64,000 nucleotides of DNA from Anniella stebbinsi (lineage: Eukaryota; Chordata; Lepidosauria; Squamata; Anniellidae). This document shows positions 1-11,783 of this stretch, in pieces. The position numbers and the translations under genes were made by a program. The notes beneath the pieces are model-generated. The model ran no database searches, was not told where the DNA came from, and saw only the letters and a list, made by a program, of their open reading frames with translations. The stretch lies in the NCBI GenBank assembly GCA_029215795.1, contig JARDYH010000002.1, positions 66,627,001 through 66,691,000 on the forward strand, read 5' to 3'. Every line of letters begins with the position of its first letter. Positions within the stretch are counted from its first letter, which is position 1.

Positions 1-749
1 GACAGGCAGAGAGCCAGTGAGCAAGTAGGCAGTCACATTTACTGCTTCTCCTCACCACCACCGCCAGAGCAAATGGAAGGTGAAGAAGCAGGTTGCAGTG
101 GTGAAGAGGAGGAGCATATCCAGGGGGTTCTTGTCAGTGGGCCCTTGCTGGGGTGTGGGCCCTCGGCAGGTGCCCATCCATGCCTACCCTTGCTGCTAGC
201 CCTGGCCTAATCTATATATTACACTGCAAGTTATTATTAACCTGCATCTCATCCTGGGCTTCCCTGGCATCTTCTTGAAGGAAGTTGGGAAAAATGCATG
301 ATGTAACACCAGCATCGTATTAGTATTTCCTCACTCCTCACTCCCATTCATTAGATGCTGCTTGCAGAGAGATGATGTTACAGTTTTTTTCCAGCAACAT
401 ATTACCATGGAGGGTACTCAAGTCAGCATTGCCCATTATGAGTTTGGGCCTAACTCATAGTCCTACTTTGGATGTTGCTCTCAGGCAGCAAATAGGTGTA
501 GGGTGACCCCACTATCAAAATGATAGGGCAAGAGGAGACTAGCATGATCCAGGGCAGGCAATGGTCAAGTTCCAAAAAAGGCAACCAAAGATCAGAAGAG
601 CAGGTAATCCAAGACAGACAGGAGATCAAGTTGCAAGGCTGCATTTTAAGGGAAGGGAGTAAGGACTTAGCCTGGTAGGCGCCTTTCACAGCAAGAGAAG
701 TTGCTCAGACTGAAGGTCTTAGTCTCAGAACATACCTTTATGGGACGTG
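1..749. other. Unassigned sequence, no gene seen
   Basis: No credible exon, repeat family or RNA gene was recognised. Short open frames exist on both strands but lack protein-like composition. Confidence 0.4.
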
Positions 750-919
750 GTGTATCTGGATTGGTACACCAATTGCTTGGGAACATGGTGGGAAGGTGCT
801 ATTGCACCATGTCTTGCTTATGGTTCCCTGGTCAACAACTGGTTGGCCACTGTGTGATTAGAATGCTGGACTAGTTGGACCCTTATTCTGATCCAGCATG
901 GCTCCTCTTATGTTCTCAG
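750..919 (+). repeat. CR1 LINE 3' end fragment
   Basis: The segment runs from a 'tacaccaattgcttgggaac' stretch to a 'ccagcatggctcctcttatg' tail. The same 3' UTR order is seen at 16745-17108 (sense) and 21462-21897 (antisense). This is the terminal part of the CR1-type LINE whose coding region is at 6600-7790. It is 5' truncated, as most CR1 copies are, and encodes nothing. The family call is by similarity to the other copies and to remembered squamate CR1 3' ends. Confidence 0.65.
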
Positions 920-1225
920 TCATATGGCAGGGCTCGTCTGGCAGACTAAGAAACTCAGAAATTCAGCTCAGTTGACAAAGCCTATGGCAGGAACATACGT
1001 AAGTTGCCAGACCCTGCTGGGAGCCCCAGCTTGAGGTCACCCCTCAGCTTGAGGTCACTTTTGAAAATGTTCACACATAGCTGTCTTAACAGGTGTATAA
1101 ATGTAACAGAGGAAAGTTAAGGATATGCATCTTTTTCCATAAAAGGTACACTTCCAGCAAAGCTGCAGCAGATGCCAGTCAAGAGAATGTGCATCTTTTG
1201 AGGACAATAGAATGTTGTATTTTTC

Positions 1226-1441
1226 TTGCATGATGCTGCATGTTTTTTTCCGGATCTGGTTGTACACATCAAACAAATGTTGGATGCAGACTCAAATCCA
1301 GTCTCTTATGGAAAAGTATACCCTGCTGATTGGAGGTTTAGTAACATGGGCAATTTTACACTAGAGATGTCTAATGAGGAAATTAGATTTAAAGATGGTG
1401 GACATGTTTTCTTGGATCAAAATGATTGTAAATGGCTCTAG
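1226..1441 (+). pseudogene. Unrecognised 71-codon protein-like open frame
   Basis: The frame encodes a 71-residue product with balanced composition: a middle part with DADSNPVSYGKVYPADWRF, then NMGNFTLEMSNEEIRFKDGG and a stop after DCKWL. It reads more like a real protein fragment than the other short frames nearby. I do not recognise the family. There is no obvious splice acceptor or donor, and no poly-A tail that would mark a processed copy. It could be a fragment of a retropseudogene, an old transposon domain, a lost or unrecognised exon, or chance. Function is not assigned. Confidence 0.2.
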
Positions 1442-1874
1442 GTTTTGTTTTACCTTGCTCACAAACTATTTGACATGCATAACAAGAAGAAAAATACCAA
1501 TAAAAAGTGGGAGGAGAAGAACAGCCAGTGTGGTGCAAAGTTTATAATGAAACAATCATGATCTGTAATTTACTATTTATGTAAATTATTTCTGGCTGAA
1601 ACCATGGTATTTTAAATATTTAGAAATTATAAATATCTATGCAGAAACCTTGTGCTAATAAAATAACAAATAATCCCAAATAATAGCCTAGAAATAATTC
1701 AATTACAGCTCACTTTAACATAATCAGTTTGCACAAAACCACATATTAAAAGAGACAATCTAGCCCATTAAAATTCAACAGGCATTCCGCTCAGCTGGAG
1801 CAGGACTTGTTTCAGCCTCCTGTGCAAAGCATTTCCAGACAGATTACAAATATACTAGTCTGCACAAAACTGAG

Positions 1875-1907
<33 letters not shown>

Positions 1908-4900
1908 AGAGCTGAACTATTGAGATTATTTCGATGGCAACATCAATATATTTTTATGACATGCTATATCATCACCTTTTCAAATTTGACTAAATTACAG
2001 ATTTATACACCATAATTATACTCTATCGTACTGGATGGTTGTGCTTTGTAATGCCAAGTCAATATTAATCAAGTTCCCCCTTAAATATGGCTCATTTTTT
2101 CCTATGTCGTATTGGCTCTTACACGCTTGGGATAATTGCAGTCATCTCTAACTTTTTATTATGTGGTTAGATGCCACACCCAGAAACTTAAGCCTTTCAG
2201 ACATTATGGAATCCACAGTTGGTGTGCTTCACATCAAGGCCTGTTTTTCTGACCATGCACATTTGCTGATCTGATCCCTTCATCATGCAACTTTTAACAA
2301 ATGATTTGCTCCAAAAAAAATTTCTTCCAGTGGAGTCAAAGGGCTAGTTCACACAATACTTAATTACACCAGAGCAGTCACAGCCATTCCATAGCACTCA
2401 CAGAAATGTGTGGTCTATGTTATTGGATATGGCCTGGAATGTACCAGGTATGTGGCTTGGAGCAATTTTCAAGATTGTGTTGAATTCAAACATGTTGAAT
2501 TCAACATGTTGCTATAATTGTGGGGATTTCTGTCAAATGCATCTTTAAGTGCTGGCTGCATTTTGCATTTTCCTATGTAGTTCCCACATGCTTGTACATA
2601 CAGTGCAATATAGGATTATGAAATGGCCAAGTTGAAATAGCAACTTAAAGCCCCTTTGATTCCAACATGGTGGTTCATTTGGCTGCTGGGTCATTTGAAC
2701 TTTGCACAGATTTTGGATCTTTTCTCCTTCCCCCTTTTTTAAGAGTTAAGTAGATTGTATTCCTCTAATAGTGAGAAAACAGCTTCCAAGAAGATTAACT
2801 CATGTTGTGTAAAAATAATAACTATTTTCAAGACAGTAAAATGATACTATACACACAGCAGCCACCTCAAAGCCACTGTGGGGCTTTCCTGTGAAGCTGT
2901 GCATTGGAAAAGTCGGTAACTTACCATGACTTTTCCTGCTGGAGAGAGGTCACTATGGCTCTTCTGCCATCTGTCTTCGCTCCGTGTTGCACAGGGGGCA
3001 TTCCTGGGTGGAAGGCGACCTCCATTTGGTCCCGGAAGCCGGGCGAGGGGCAGGGGGCGGTCTTGGAGAGGTGAATAGCTGTCAAAAAGCCTGCACTGCC
3101 TCCTCCAGTGAAGATTACTCACCGCCACCCCACAGCAGCAATACCATGGGGTTTGGTGTAATAGTGATGCTAACACACTACCTTGAAGGCAGACTCCGTC
3201 AGTGCTTTTCTCTTGTGACTCACAAGGCAAGATGGTAGTAGATTCTTATCCAAATCTGACTGCAGACATTTTATGTTTGTGTTTCGTGTGGCTGAAATCT
3301 GAGAAGGTGACAGGCATATGTTCCTGCCCTCTCTTTAAAATACTGGCAAATCAGAGTAACTCCTCCTGAAGTAGCTCCTCCATTTCCTTTCCTTTGAAAT
3401 CAAATGTTTGTTTGAACTCTCAAAATAAACTGTTGTTCAGTAAAAGACTATAATTTGTCATAGTGCTAAAAAGCCTAATCCTATTGAAGTGGATTTCCTC
3501 TTGACTGTGGGCACTTTTAATATACAAACATTACTGTTTTTTAAAAACCTAAAACATGTAAAATGATCCCTGGGTTTTATTTTCAAAGGCAAATTATCCA
3601 TTTAGAGGGCATAATTTGTAGTCTTCATTTTGTACCTGCTTTTTAAAAAAAACACCCAAAAACGATTCTTGTTTCAATGACACGCAGTTTGTCTTGAAGC
3701 AATACAATGATGACTTTTATGCCCTTTACTTTACCTACTGGAGATGTTTTGTCACACCAGCCATGTCCTGTAGATCATTTGTGATGAAGAAGACAGAACA
3801 GAAGGGCCGATGAGTTGTAGCTGCTTTTAAAAAGAAGCTGGGGGGCGTGGATGGGGGGGAATCAATAATAAATTATTGTTCCCTCTACCAGACTGGCTTT
3901 CCCATACATCCCCTCTGACATGTAGGTGTAGCTATAAATTAATTTACTTAGAGCCAATAAAGAATCTCACGTGCTCTGAACTGACTAGTGAATGTGCATT
4001 AGTGATACAAAAATAATGCTGTCTGGCAAGGGAGCTTGCTAGGAGCTCCCAAACACTGCAAGTTATTTTTATAGCTTAATGAGAGATGGGTCTAAGCAGC
4101 CAGAGGGAGATGGAGTGAGTGGAGTGGTCTATAATTTACTGATGTAAAATGATCAGGATTCATGTTGTCTATAAAACATGAAAAACATTCTTCATTCCTC
4201 ACCAATTAGATCATAGTTCAACCCCCAGTTCCTTTGAGCTTAAAGGAAAATTCTAACTGCTAGACATAAATGAATGCTGTGGTTAAATTAAACCCTTCAA
4301 CAGCCCAAACAGGCTTGAAAGAAATGCCTTGTGGATGTTATTAACATGCATATTTAAGTGCTATTTTTAAAGTTTAACTGCAAGCCATAGCAAGCACAAA
4401 TGTTTATAATCACTATTTCAGGATCGTTGCGTGGCTTTAAAAGCTTTTTTCTTTTTTTCTTTTTGGTAGCAGTTAATTCTCTCGCAACAATTTTTATTTC
4501 AGCTCTTACTGCCATTAATATCACTTTCGGCATGTGATGGCAGAAAAACAGAATTTAACGGTGGGAGATGCTTTATTCTCACACAATGGGGGTCAATAAA
4601 CTCAAGATATTGACAGTAGTGTGCCAAAGTTGAATTTGAACAATGAATGATTTAAAAGGGCAGCCCTGTCTGCTCAGAGCACCAAAATAACCTTAGCTGT
4701 GCCTTATCATAACAATATGGGAAGGCCTCGGCCACAATCCATAGAGCTACTTTATACACAGAAGCTTCGTTTGACCCAGTGGATGTATGAGTTCTTTTCC
4801 TCTCCGTAAATAATCACTCATAATTCTGTATTACAAATTGCTTTCAAAATTCCTTCTGTTGTAAAAGGATGTATTCTATGACCCATAGTTCTTTGTGTTG

Positions 4901-5555
4901 GATAATAGGAACAACTCTGCATGCTTCCAGACACTAGGGGGTGATAGAGAACATATTGTATCAACAGCCATTTGTCTTGTTCATCCCCCTTGATGTCCTA
5001 TAAATTGATCGGTTCCTTTCTCCTACTCCCTCCTGTTCCTCTTCGCCTTTGCAACAGGTGCTCTCTCCCTGAGGAAAGCAAGCAACCATATCTCATGCCT
5101 TCACTTACTCATACACACCTAGCTTTAGGGGGTGCTTGTAGTTGAAACGTATACACATCTTTGACGATGTGAATAAAAGTACTAATGAATTAAGTTGATT
5201 TGAACTTCTTCTAGATTGGCTCTAGCCTGTGTTTATTCCCTTTAATAATAAATGCTGTGTTACCACATTTCCTTTGTATAAAACAACCCTGCTGTAAGTC
5301 ACACCAGGCTTTCCAGCACTTTGGATTCTGGCCTTTCTTTTTCAAGCATTTCGGTTCTGTAACTGGTTTTATTTTTAAACTAAAAGTAGACAGTCTTACA
5401 TATGACAAATGACACTGTGGATTTATGTAGAACAGTTTGCATCTCACTTTAATGGTGCTAGGTTTGCATTTTGGAACCAACAGTTAAAAATAAACTAAAA
5501 TGGCTCTCAAACTGAATCTGAGAATCTAACACTAAATGTTACTTTTAATACACAG
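1442..5555. other. Long single-copy AT-rich stretch, no gene seen
   Basis: About 4 kb with almost no recognisable repeats except an (AAT)n run at 1875-1902. The part around 3900-4750 is repeat-poor, of even complexity and rich in homeodomain-like TAATTA/ATTA cores. That is the texture of conserved noncoding DNA near developmental genes, but conservation cannot be judged from one sequence. No open frame here looks coding. Confidence 0.3.
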
Positions 5556-5725
5556 AGCTCCATCGAATGAGTGTTTTATTGCATGCTCGATGCTGGGCAC
5601 TCATGGATTTTTGTGGGTCCCTCTCACAATGTCATCTGCCTCCCGCATGCCTCCCACCCTTTCTGGTCTTCTTTGCACCACAAAACCACACCCAGAAAGT
5701 CTGATATATTTTCTCCATGTGAAAT
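5556..5725 (+). mobile_element. Truncated short inverted-repeat element (GAGCTCC family)
   Basis: It starts GAGCTCCATCGAATGAG and continues with the block 'gggcactcatggatttttgt', then 'cctctcacaatgtcatctgc', also found at 15960-16321, 30917-31231 (reverse), 42922-43259 and 45722-46060. This copy matches only the 5' half; the inverted 3' end is not found. It is non-coding. Confidence 0.55.
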
Positions 5726-6599
5726 AAAAGCTTCCTTCCATCTCATGTATTGTCGTCTTCGTGCTCTGTTGCTTTTGTTGGGGGAGGGGCAGTCCTGCTG
5801 ATGAAAGAAGAGGGTGCGGCGGTTCTCCTCCAGCTTGCTGAGCCTGTCGGTTGAATTAACGGATTTGTGCTGAGCTGGTCAAACTGACTTTTGCTGCTCC
5901 AATCCCACCCTCATTGCCTGCAAAAATGGCGCCCAGCCAATTAAACGCTGAATTGCTTAAACCCTAGACAACAAAACCAGAGTGAGGGGGACATCAACCA
6001 TGTCCATCATCTGACAAGAACCAATGAACTGGAGGGGCAAAGAAAAGGGGTGGGATGGGGCGTGTGCAATAGTAGGAGAGCAAACAACAACAGCAATCAT
6101 GAAAGGGACCAGTGCTTGCCATGCTAATGAAATGGAGATCAAAATCGCAGATGCATACCAGGAGAAAAAAGTAGGTGTGATGGAGCCTATAGTATACAGC
6201 TATGTCTGATTTTTTTTCTTGACTCAAAAGTGAACTTGGGGGACACAATCTGGAACGTGACCCTAGCAGGGGAGTAGGAGGGTTAATTCTTTGTTCCCCA
6301 CTGTGGTCCCAATCCATACCTCCCATTGAAAGAAACATTCTTTTCTCAGTGCAAATTACAGGCGGGGGGGGGGGGGCTCCAGAATTAGGTAATACATGAT
6401 CGGTCTTCATCCTTTCCCATCTTTCAATCCTCTTCTGCCTTTCTAAGTCTCCCTTGTCTCTGTCAGTGCCAAACCAAACCCCATGTAATCTGTATAGAGT
6501 TACCCTGATTCATGGGTACCTTGAGATTGGGTGACAATACCAGACCCCAAAAGTAATTTAGTAGTGGGGACATGGTATGATCCCATGACTAAAATGTTC
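5726..6599. other. No gene seen; G homopolymer near 6363
   Basis: Mixed-complexity sequence with a G run at about 6363-6376. Open frames on the minus strand at 5994-6410 look non-coding. No recognisable repeat boundary was found. Confidence 0.3.
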
Positions 6600-7790
6600 A
6601 GGATGATCATGAATTGGAGAATGAAATCAGGGAGACATTTACAGGAAAAAATGTTGTAGTAATGGGTGACTGGGTTTGATAAAAAAATAAGTTAAAAGGG
6701 AAAGTCAAGAAGGACAAATCTCTCCCGAAAGTTTGGTAATTAGCTTCAGCTATGGGGCAGGATATAAATGTAAATAATAATAATATTCAAAACCACAATA
6801 ATAGAAGCTCAAGTCAAGAAAGGAACCACTAAATCCAAGATAGTGTCAACAGAACTATTAGATGAAATAAGGCTTACTTCAGAAAATGAGACAAGCAAAA
6901 AGGAAACAAACTTGCATAAAAGAAATGCAATTAAGCAATAAGGGATACAAAAGAGAATTCTGAGGAGCATATCTATGGAGATGGTTGGGCAGTAGGATGA
7001 CAAAGGAGTTAAAAGAGTACTAAAGGAGGATAAGGAGATTGCAGAGAAGCCAAATGAATTCTTGGCTTCACATCAAAAGATGTAGGGCAGATACTTGTGC
7101 CTGAACTGATATTTTCAGGAAAGGAGTCTGAGGAACTAAAGCAAATAGTGGTGACAAGAGATGAAATTCTAGATCTTATTGACAAATTGAAAATAAATAA
7201 ATCATCAGATTCAGATGTTATCAATCCAAGTGTTGTTAAAGAACTCAAATACGAAATTGCTGATCTTCTTAGAAAAGTATATGTACTATATGCCTAAAAT
7301 GAGCCCCTGTATCAGAGGACTGGAGAGCTGCCAATGTACTGACAATTTTGAAAAAGGGATCCAGAGGGATCCAGAAAATTACAGATTGGTTAGCTCATTG
7401 TCGGTTCCGGATAAACTGGTGGAAAAATGTTATTAAAAATAAAAATATCAAGCATATGGGAAGACAGGTCTTGCTGAAAAACAATCAACAAGGCTTTTAC
7501 AAAGGTAAGGTAGCCCTGTCTCATGGATCTTTAGCAGTTATTTGAGAGTGTTAAACATGTGAATAGAGGTGATCTAGTAGATGTTGTTTTCTTGGACTTT
7601 TAAAAGATTTTTGATGATGTCTCTCATCAAAGACTCATGAGGAAACATAGCAGTTATGGGACAAGAAAAGAGGTCCTGTTACAGATTGGTAATTGGTTAA
7701 AGAATAGAAAGCTAAGAGTAGGAATAAATGGTCAGTTGCAGGCGAAAGGGGGAAATAACGAGATAACTGTATATGGTATCAAATACGGGC
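6600..7790 (+). pseudogene. CR1 LINE ORF2 remnant (endonuclease to reverse transcriptase)
   Basis: This is a decayed copy of the CR1 polyprotein, which nicks target DNA and reverse transcribes its own RNA. Reading across frames, an endonuclease-like VVMGD box lies near 6650-6675. The CR1 linker (KEDKEIAEK-like) is near 7020-7060. An RT entry region with EILDLIDKLKINKSSDSD lies at 7160-7220, then 'PENY' and 'VPDKLVEK'-like motifs at 7360-7430, 'NQQGFYKGK' near 7485, and a 'DVVFLDF..DFDDVSHQ'-like catalytic stretch near 7580-7630. A NWLKNRKLRVGINGQ block follows at about 7690-7740. Several stops and frameshifts separate these blocks, so it cannot be functional. Sequence downstream continues at 8546 and 9183 after two interruptions. 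Confidence 0.75.
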
Positions 7791-8545
7791 CACATTTATT
7801 GAAGTTCTGCAAAGGGAAACTGGGCGGGCCCTAAACTATGCCAGCAACTAGCTAGGCATTTTATTTCGGGCGAAGCATTGTATATCTGGCGAGTGGCATC
7901 AGATGATCGCCACACCCAGGCCATACCCCTTTTGGGGAGGGTAGCCCAACCCATGCCACTCACCCCCCGTGTCGCACGACTCTGGTTGGAGTGATGAGAG
8001 TTGGCCTAACATGTGGCCTTATCCCCCACTCTGGTGCCGGCCAACTCCCAGCGGAAGGCCTCAGGTATCACCTGTCACCAAACAACAGTGCTGCAAGATG
8101 ATCACCATCCCTTTCCTCTAAGCATGCCCACCCTAACAGCTGAAGCCAAATGTGACCAAATTAACCAAGATCAAGATATTATAATTCCTAAGACACTCTC
8201 TCCCCACTTACAGTGTGAAGTAGGCAAAAAAACAAAACAAAACACATAGCCCAGGCCAATCAGACTATGTGCCAAAAATTCCTACTCGGCCCCCAATAGG
8301 GCAACCAGGTAAAACCCACACTGCATACAAGGGAGGGAGGGAGGGAGGGAGGGAGGGAGGGAGGGAGCCGCGCTTCGAAGAGCCTGTAGGGCTGGGTGCA
8401 GCTGCCTTATATAAGCGCAGCCACCCAGCTCAGTGGCACCAAATATGTGCCAATGGGGAGAGAGCACGTCTCTTCTCCCCTCACCCGCAACTTCCTCCCC
8501 GCGGCCAGTGCCAGGACGCGGGGGAAGGGCATTTCTCACAATAAG
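7791..8545. mobile_element. GC-richer insertion inside the CR1, with (GGGA)n
   Basis: CR1 homology stops near 7790 and resumes near 8546. The block between is compositionally different and contains a perfect GGGA array at 8331-8367. It has no coding content I trust and no terminal repeat I could define. It is probably a separate insertion, but its class is unknown. Confidence 0.35.
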
Positions 8546-8663
8546 GGTATGTAAACTGGCTCCCCCAAGGATCTGTACTGGGAGGGGGTGGTGCTTTTAC
8601 ATCTTTTATTAAATGATCTGTAGTTGGGGTGAGCAGCAAATGGCCAGGTTTGCCAACAACACC
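8546..8663 (+). pseudogene. CR1 LINE RT fragment, second piece
   Basis: Translation across frames gives a VPQGSVL-like block, then 'FINDL' and 'ARFANN', matching the CR1 reverse-transcriptase order PQGSVLGP, FxNDL, AKFADD. The catalytic FADD aspartates read as asparagines here, a decayed site. It is collinear with 6600-7790 and 9183-9480. Confidence 0.6.
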
Positions 8664-9182
8664 TATGAGGTTTTCCGACCACTTGCTGCTGCCTCTGTCT
8701 CACCCTTACTATTTAGGTCCCACGGCACCATAGCCCAGCAACCTGGCCCTCCATTTACCCCTTTTCCGCTGCCACCAGTACCCTCCTCAGGTACACCTAA
8801 AGACCACACCAGTTGATGTAATGAACAATAATTTATTAACTTAAGTAATTGCATGTCTAGAAGCTTATTGGTTTCCTCAGTTTTACTGCATAGTGGTTAC
8901 AGGTACAAAGCTCAGTGGTTTCTGTCAGTACTCTTAAAACGGGTTCAAACTGTTTCTTATCTAATCTATTCTCTAAAACTCTATCTCACATCAATCTTTC
9001 TTATCTTCATCTAGTCTCACTCTCTCAATATTCAATCAAACACTCTTCTCATCTCATCAAATTCTCTCTCTCTCTCTCTTAACCTTTTTAAAGAGAGTTA
9101 TATATATAAATAAATGCATATCATAAACAACAAACCTTGCAATACAATTATAACAATAAGCAGTAGAACACCACACGCCTAC
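8664..9182. other. Second interruption of the CR1; low-complexity pyrimidine part
   Basis: CR1 homology is absent here. The block has a CT-rich low-complexity section near 8990-9080, including a (TC)n run at about 9060-9079. No terminal repeats or coding content were recognised. Confidence 0.35.
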
Positions 9183-9480
9183 TTTTTAACACAAATGGGA
9201 TCTCTCCAAAGTGGAAGAATAGGTATTAAAATGGAAGATGTGGTTCAATATAAGCAAGTCAAAGAGATACACATTGGGGTAAAAAAAAAGTAACTTTACT
9301 CATTGATGGGCTCTAACTTGGCTCGAAACTGATCCTGGGGTTGTGATGGATGGCTTGATGAAAATGGCAACCAAGTGTGTGGTTGTTTTGAAAAAGGCAA
9401 ATTCCATTTTGGAGCTTATTGGGAAAGGAATCAAAACTAAACTGGACAACAACATAATGCCTTTCTACAACCCCGCGTGT
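9183..9480 (+). pseudogene. CR1 LINE ORF2 remnant, third piece
   Basis: Collinear with the CR1 pieces upstream. It contains the post-catalytic RT segment: 'caaatgggatctctccaaag', then 'gatgtggttcaatataagc', 'cacattggggtaaaa', 'cttggggttgtgatgg'-like text, and 'aaaaaggcaaattccatttt', ending in a NNIMPFY box. A 75-codon open frame at 9343-9570 covers the last part only because stops happen to be absent. Confidence 0.65.
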
Positions 9481-10193
9481 GATGATGCCCTAAATGAAAA
9501 AAAGAAGATGCTTGAGAAATCTGGGATTCTTCCATTAAACCACTCCCAAACAGTTCCTTGTACTGGTTAATCAACTGCAACAACTATATGCAGACGGCTG
9601 CCATTGGAAAAGAACAGGTAAAGCATCAGTGGATGGGGGGGCAGCATACTAGTCATGTTTCTATTGTCTACCATAAAGTATAATTCTATACAAAAAACGA
9701 GAGAGAGAGAGAGAGAGACAGAGAGAGAGAGCAAATAGTATATTTTCAACAATATGTTACAGCAAATGGGTTGTTTCAAAAAATCAAAATATAACTGACC
9801 TTCTCTTGTTTGGCAATGAGCTTAATGGTAAGTGTAAAGTAATCCATGTGATGATGGGTCTATGTTGAACATGGTGGGAAGCTAAGTCCCTTTAACTTTT
9901 GCTTGATTTGACCCTTTGCAACTAATGTCCATTTGATTACTATATGTTTTGGTGCTGTGTTCTTTGTCTTTCCCTTTACAAGAAGACAGTGATGATGGCA
10001 ACATGAAAATATACATTTAAAGGGGCGTGTGTGTATGTATGTGTGTCTTTGTGTGTAAAACACACATTCATTTGATTACAGATTACGTGTTTCTCTTAGT
10101 CTGAATGGCAGAGTGAACAGCACTGTTGGCAGAAACAACTTTTAATGTAAAATTAATGTTTTTGAGTGGCATGTGACATAGAATACCTTTTAG
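9481..10193. other. No gene seen; (GA)n near 9700
   Basis: Contains a purine GA-repeat at about 9699-9732 and a TG/TA-rich stretch near 10030. No exon or transposon boundary was recognised before the hAT-like element. Confidence 0.3.
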
Positions 10194-10977
10194 TAGGGGT
10201 GTGCACAGGAGGAAAAATTGTTTCGGAATCAGAATCGGGACCTCAGATTTTGCCCTGGATCGGATCAGACAAAATCAGAGGTCCTGCGGATCAGATCAGA
10301 TCCAATTCCGATATGGAAATCGGACGTCTGATTTTCGGATCGGACGCCATTTTAGGTGTTTTCGCCATAGGCTTGCATTGGGGGGAAAGAAAGCTTTCCC
10401 CCAATGCAAGCGTATGTGGAAAACATGGGGGCAGGTGAGTGGGGACCTAACTCCCCCTTCCTCCCTGTCCCTCCCCCCCTCACGCTCCTTACCTGCCGGG
10501 GCCGTCCGCTTCCGTCCGCTGCCACCCGCTGGTCCCTTCTACTGAGAAATAGGCTTCGCAGCCTGCCTCTCAGTAGTGCACCAGGTGATGTCATCACCCG
10601 GCGCTCTACAGAGAGGCAGGCTGCGAAGCCTATTTCTCAGTGGAAGGGACCAGCGGATGGCAGCAAGGAAGCAGCAGGTAAGGAGCACGAGTGGGGAGAG
10701 GTAGGGAGGAAGGTGGAGGTCCCCACTCACCCACCGCCATGTTATTCCCATAGACTTGCATTGGGGGAAAGCTTTCTTTCCCCTAATGCAAGCCTATGGC
10801 GAAAACACAAAAAATTGAGGTCCAATTTTCCAATTTTTCCCGATTAAAATGGGGGGGAAATCGGATCGGAAAAGATCGGACCTCCATTTTTTGAAATCGG
10901 AATAATTTCCTTTCATTCTGATTTTGGCTGGATCGGATCCGGATCGTGGATTGGAGCCGATCCACTGCACATCTCTA
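10194..10977. mobile_element. hAT-like non-autonomous element, 784 bp
   Basis: The ends are TAGGGGTGTGCA at 10194 and TGCACATCTCTA at 10977, imperfect inverted repeats. The flanks are CCTTTTAG (10186-10193) and CCTTTTAT (10978-10985), a 7/8 target duplication. Both subterminal regions are rich in GATCGG/CGGATC hexamers. The interior is a long imperfect palindrome: the 'gccataggcttgcattgggg' edge near 10364 returns reversed at 10740-10800, centred on the GGTGATGTCATCACC region near 10590. An 8-bp duplication with such ends fits the hAT superfamily. No transposase frame is present. Confidence 0.8.
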
Positions 10978-11034
10978 CCTTTTATTAAATCAACATATAT
11001 CTCTCATCAAAGCTGAATTGAAGCCATCTGTTTT

Positions 11035-11195
11035 TTAGGATGTTTTAGGATTTTTATGCAGTTTTAATAATGTGTGTCATGTTTTAATCAGTTTTATGTA
11101 TTTTATCATGTTGTTGTTCCCTGCCTCGATCCAGACGGAGAGGTGGGTAAGAAATAAATTGTTATAATAATTATTATTATTATTAATTAGGAAGG
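11035..11195 (+). repeat. L2-type LINE 3' tail
   Basis: The run of 'cagttttaataatg' and 'tcagttttatgtattttat', then 'ccctgcctcgatccagacgg', then AGAGGTGGGTAAGAAATAAA and an (ATT)n end is the 3' terminus shared with 30150-30480 and 40805-40985. It is a short 5'-truncated copy of an L2-clade LINE or a SINE using the same tail. Confidence 0.6.
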
Positions 11196-11740
11196 ACACT
11201 TACTGTGGAATCATCATGTAGTTGTTTTCCTCATGTGGTGTATGTGTGTGATTGTCTAAGCAGAATGAAATGCAAATGCAAAGAGAGAATGAGGGAGAGC
11301 AAGGAATATGAAGAAAAGAAAAAGACAATGAAACCAGGTCTTTATAATATGGGGTTGTATCCAATGTTGTTTCTACTTAGAATAGACCCATTAAACTGAA
11401 TGGGACAAGTTAGACTTACACTGGAAACAACCCATAAAGTATTAAATTATCCTAAATAGCAGAGTACACTGGACTTGAAACTTCAGGGTTGGGTGGGCAG
11501 AGTCAGGGATAATTGGATGTCATCAAGCCTGGAGGTGTCACTCAGCAAATGGGAGAAGTTTGTTTCCTGCCCCTGTCCAGGCTTCCCCTTGCTGCTGCGT
11601 TCCTATGATTGAGAAGCGCAGGCTAGATACTCTCTGGGAAAGGAACTACTTTGCAGTTCTGAAGGTTTTATGAAGGCTAGAAACTCTGTCTGGTGAAAGC
11701 TACAACTGTGCAACCATAGGGGCTAGGAATAGCACAATTA

Positions 11741-11782
<42 letters not shown>
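11741..11782. repeat. (ATT)n microsatellite
   Basis: Uninterrupted ATT triplets. They sit exactly at the 3' end of the antisense L2 that follows, so they are the grown tail of that LINE. Confidence 0.9.
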
Positions 11783-11783
<1 letters not shown>

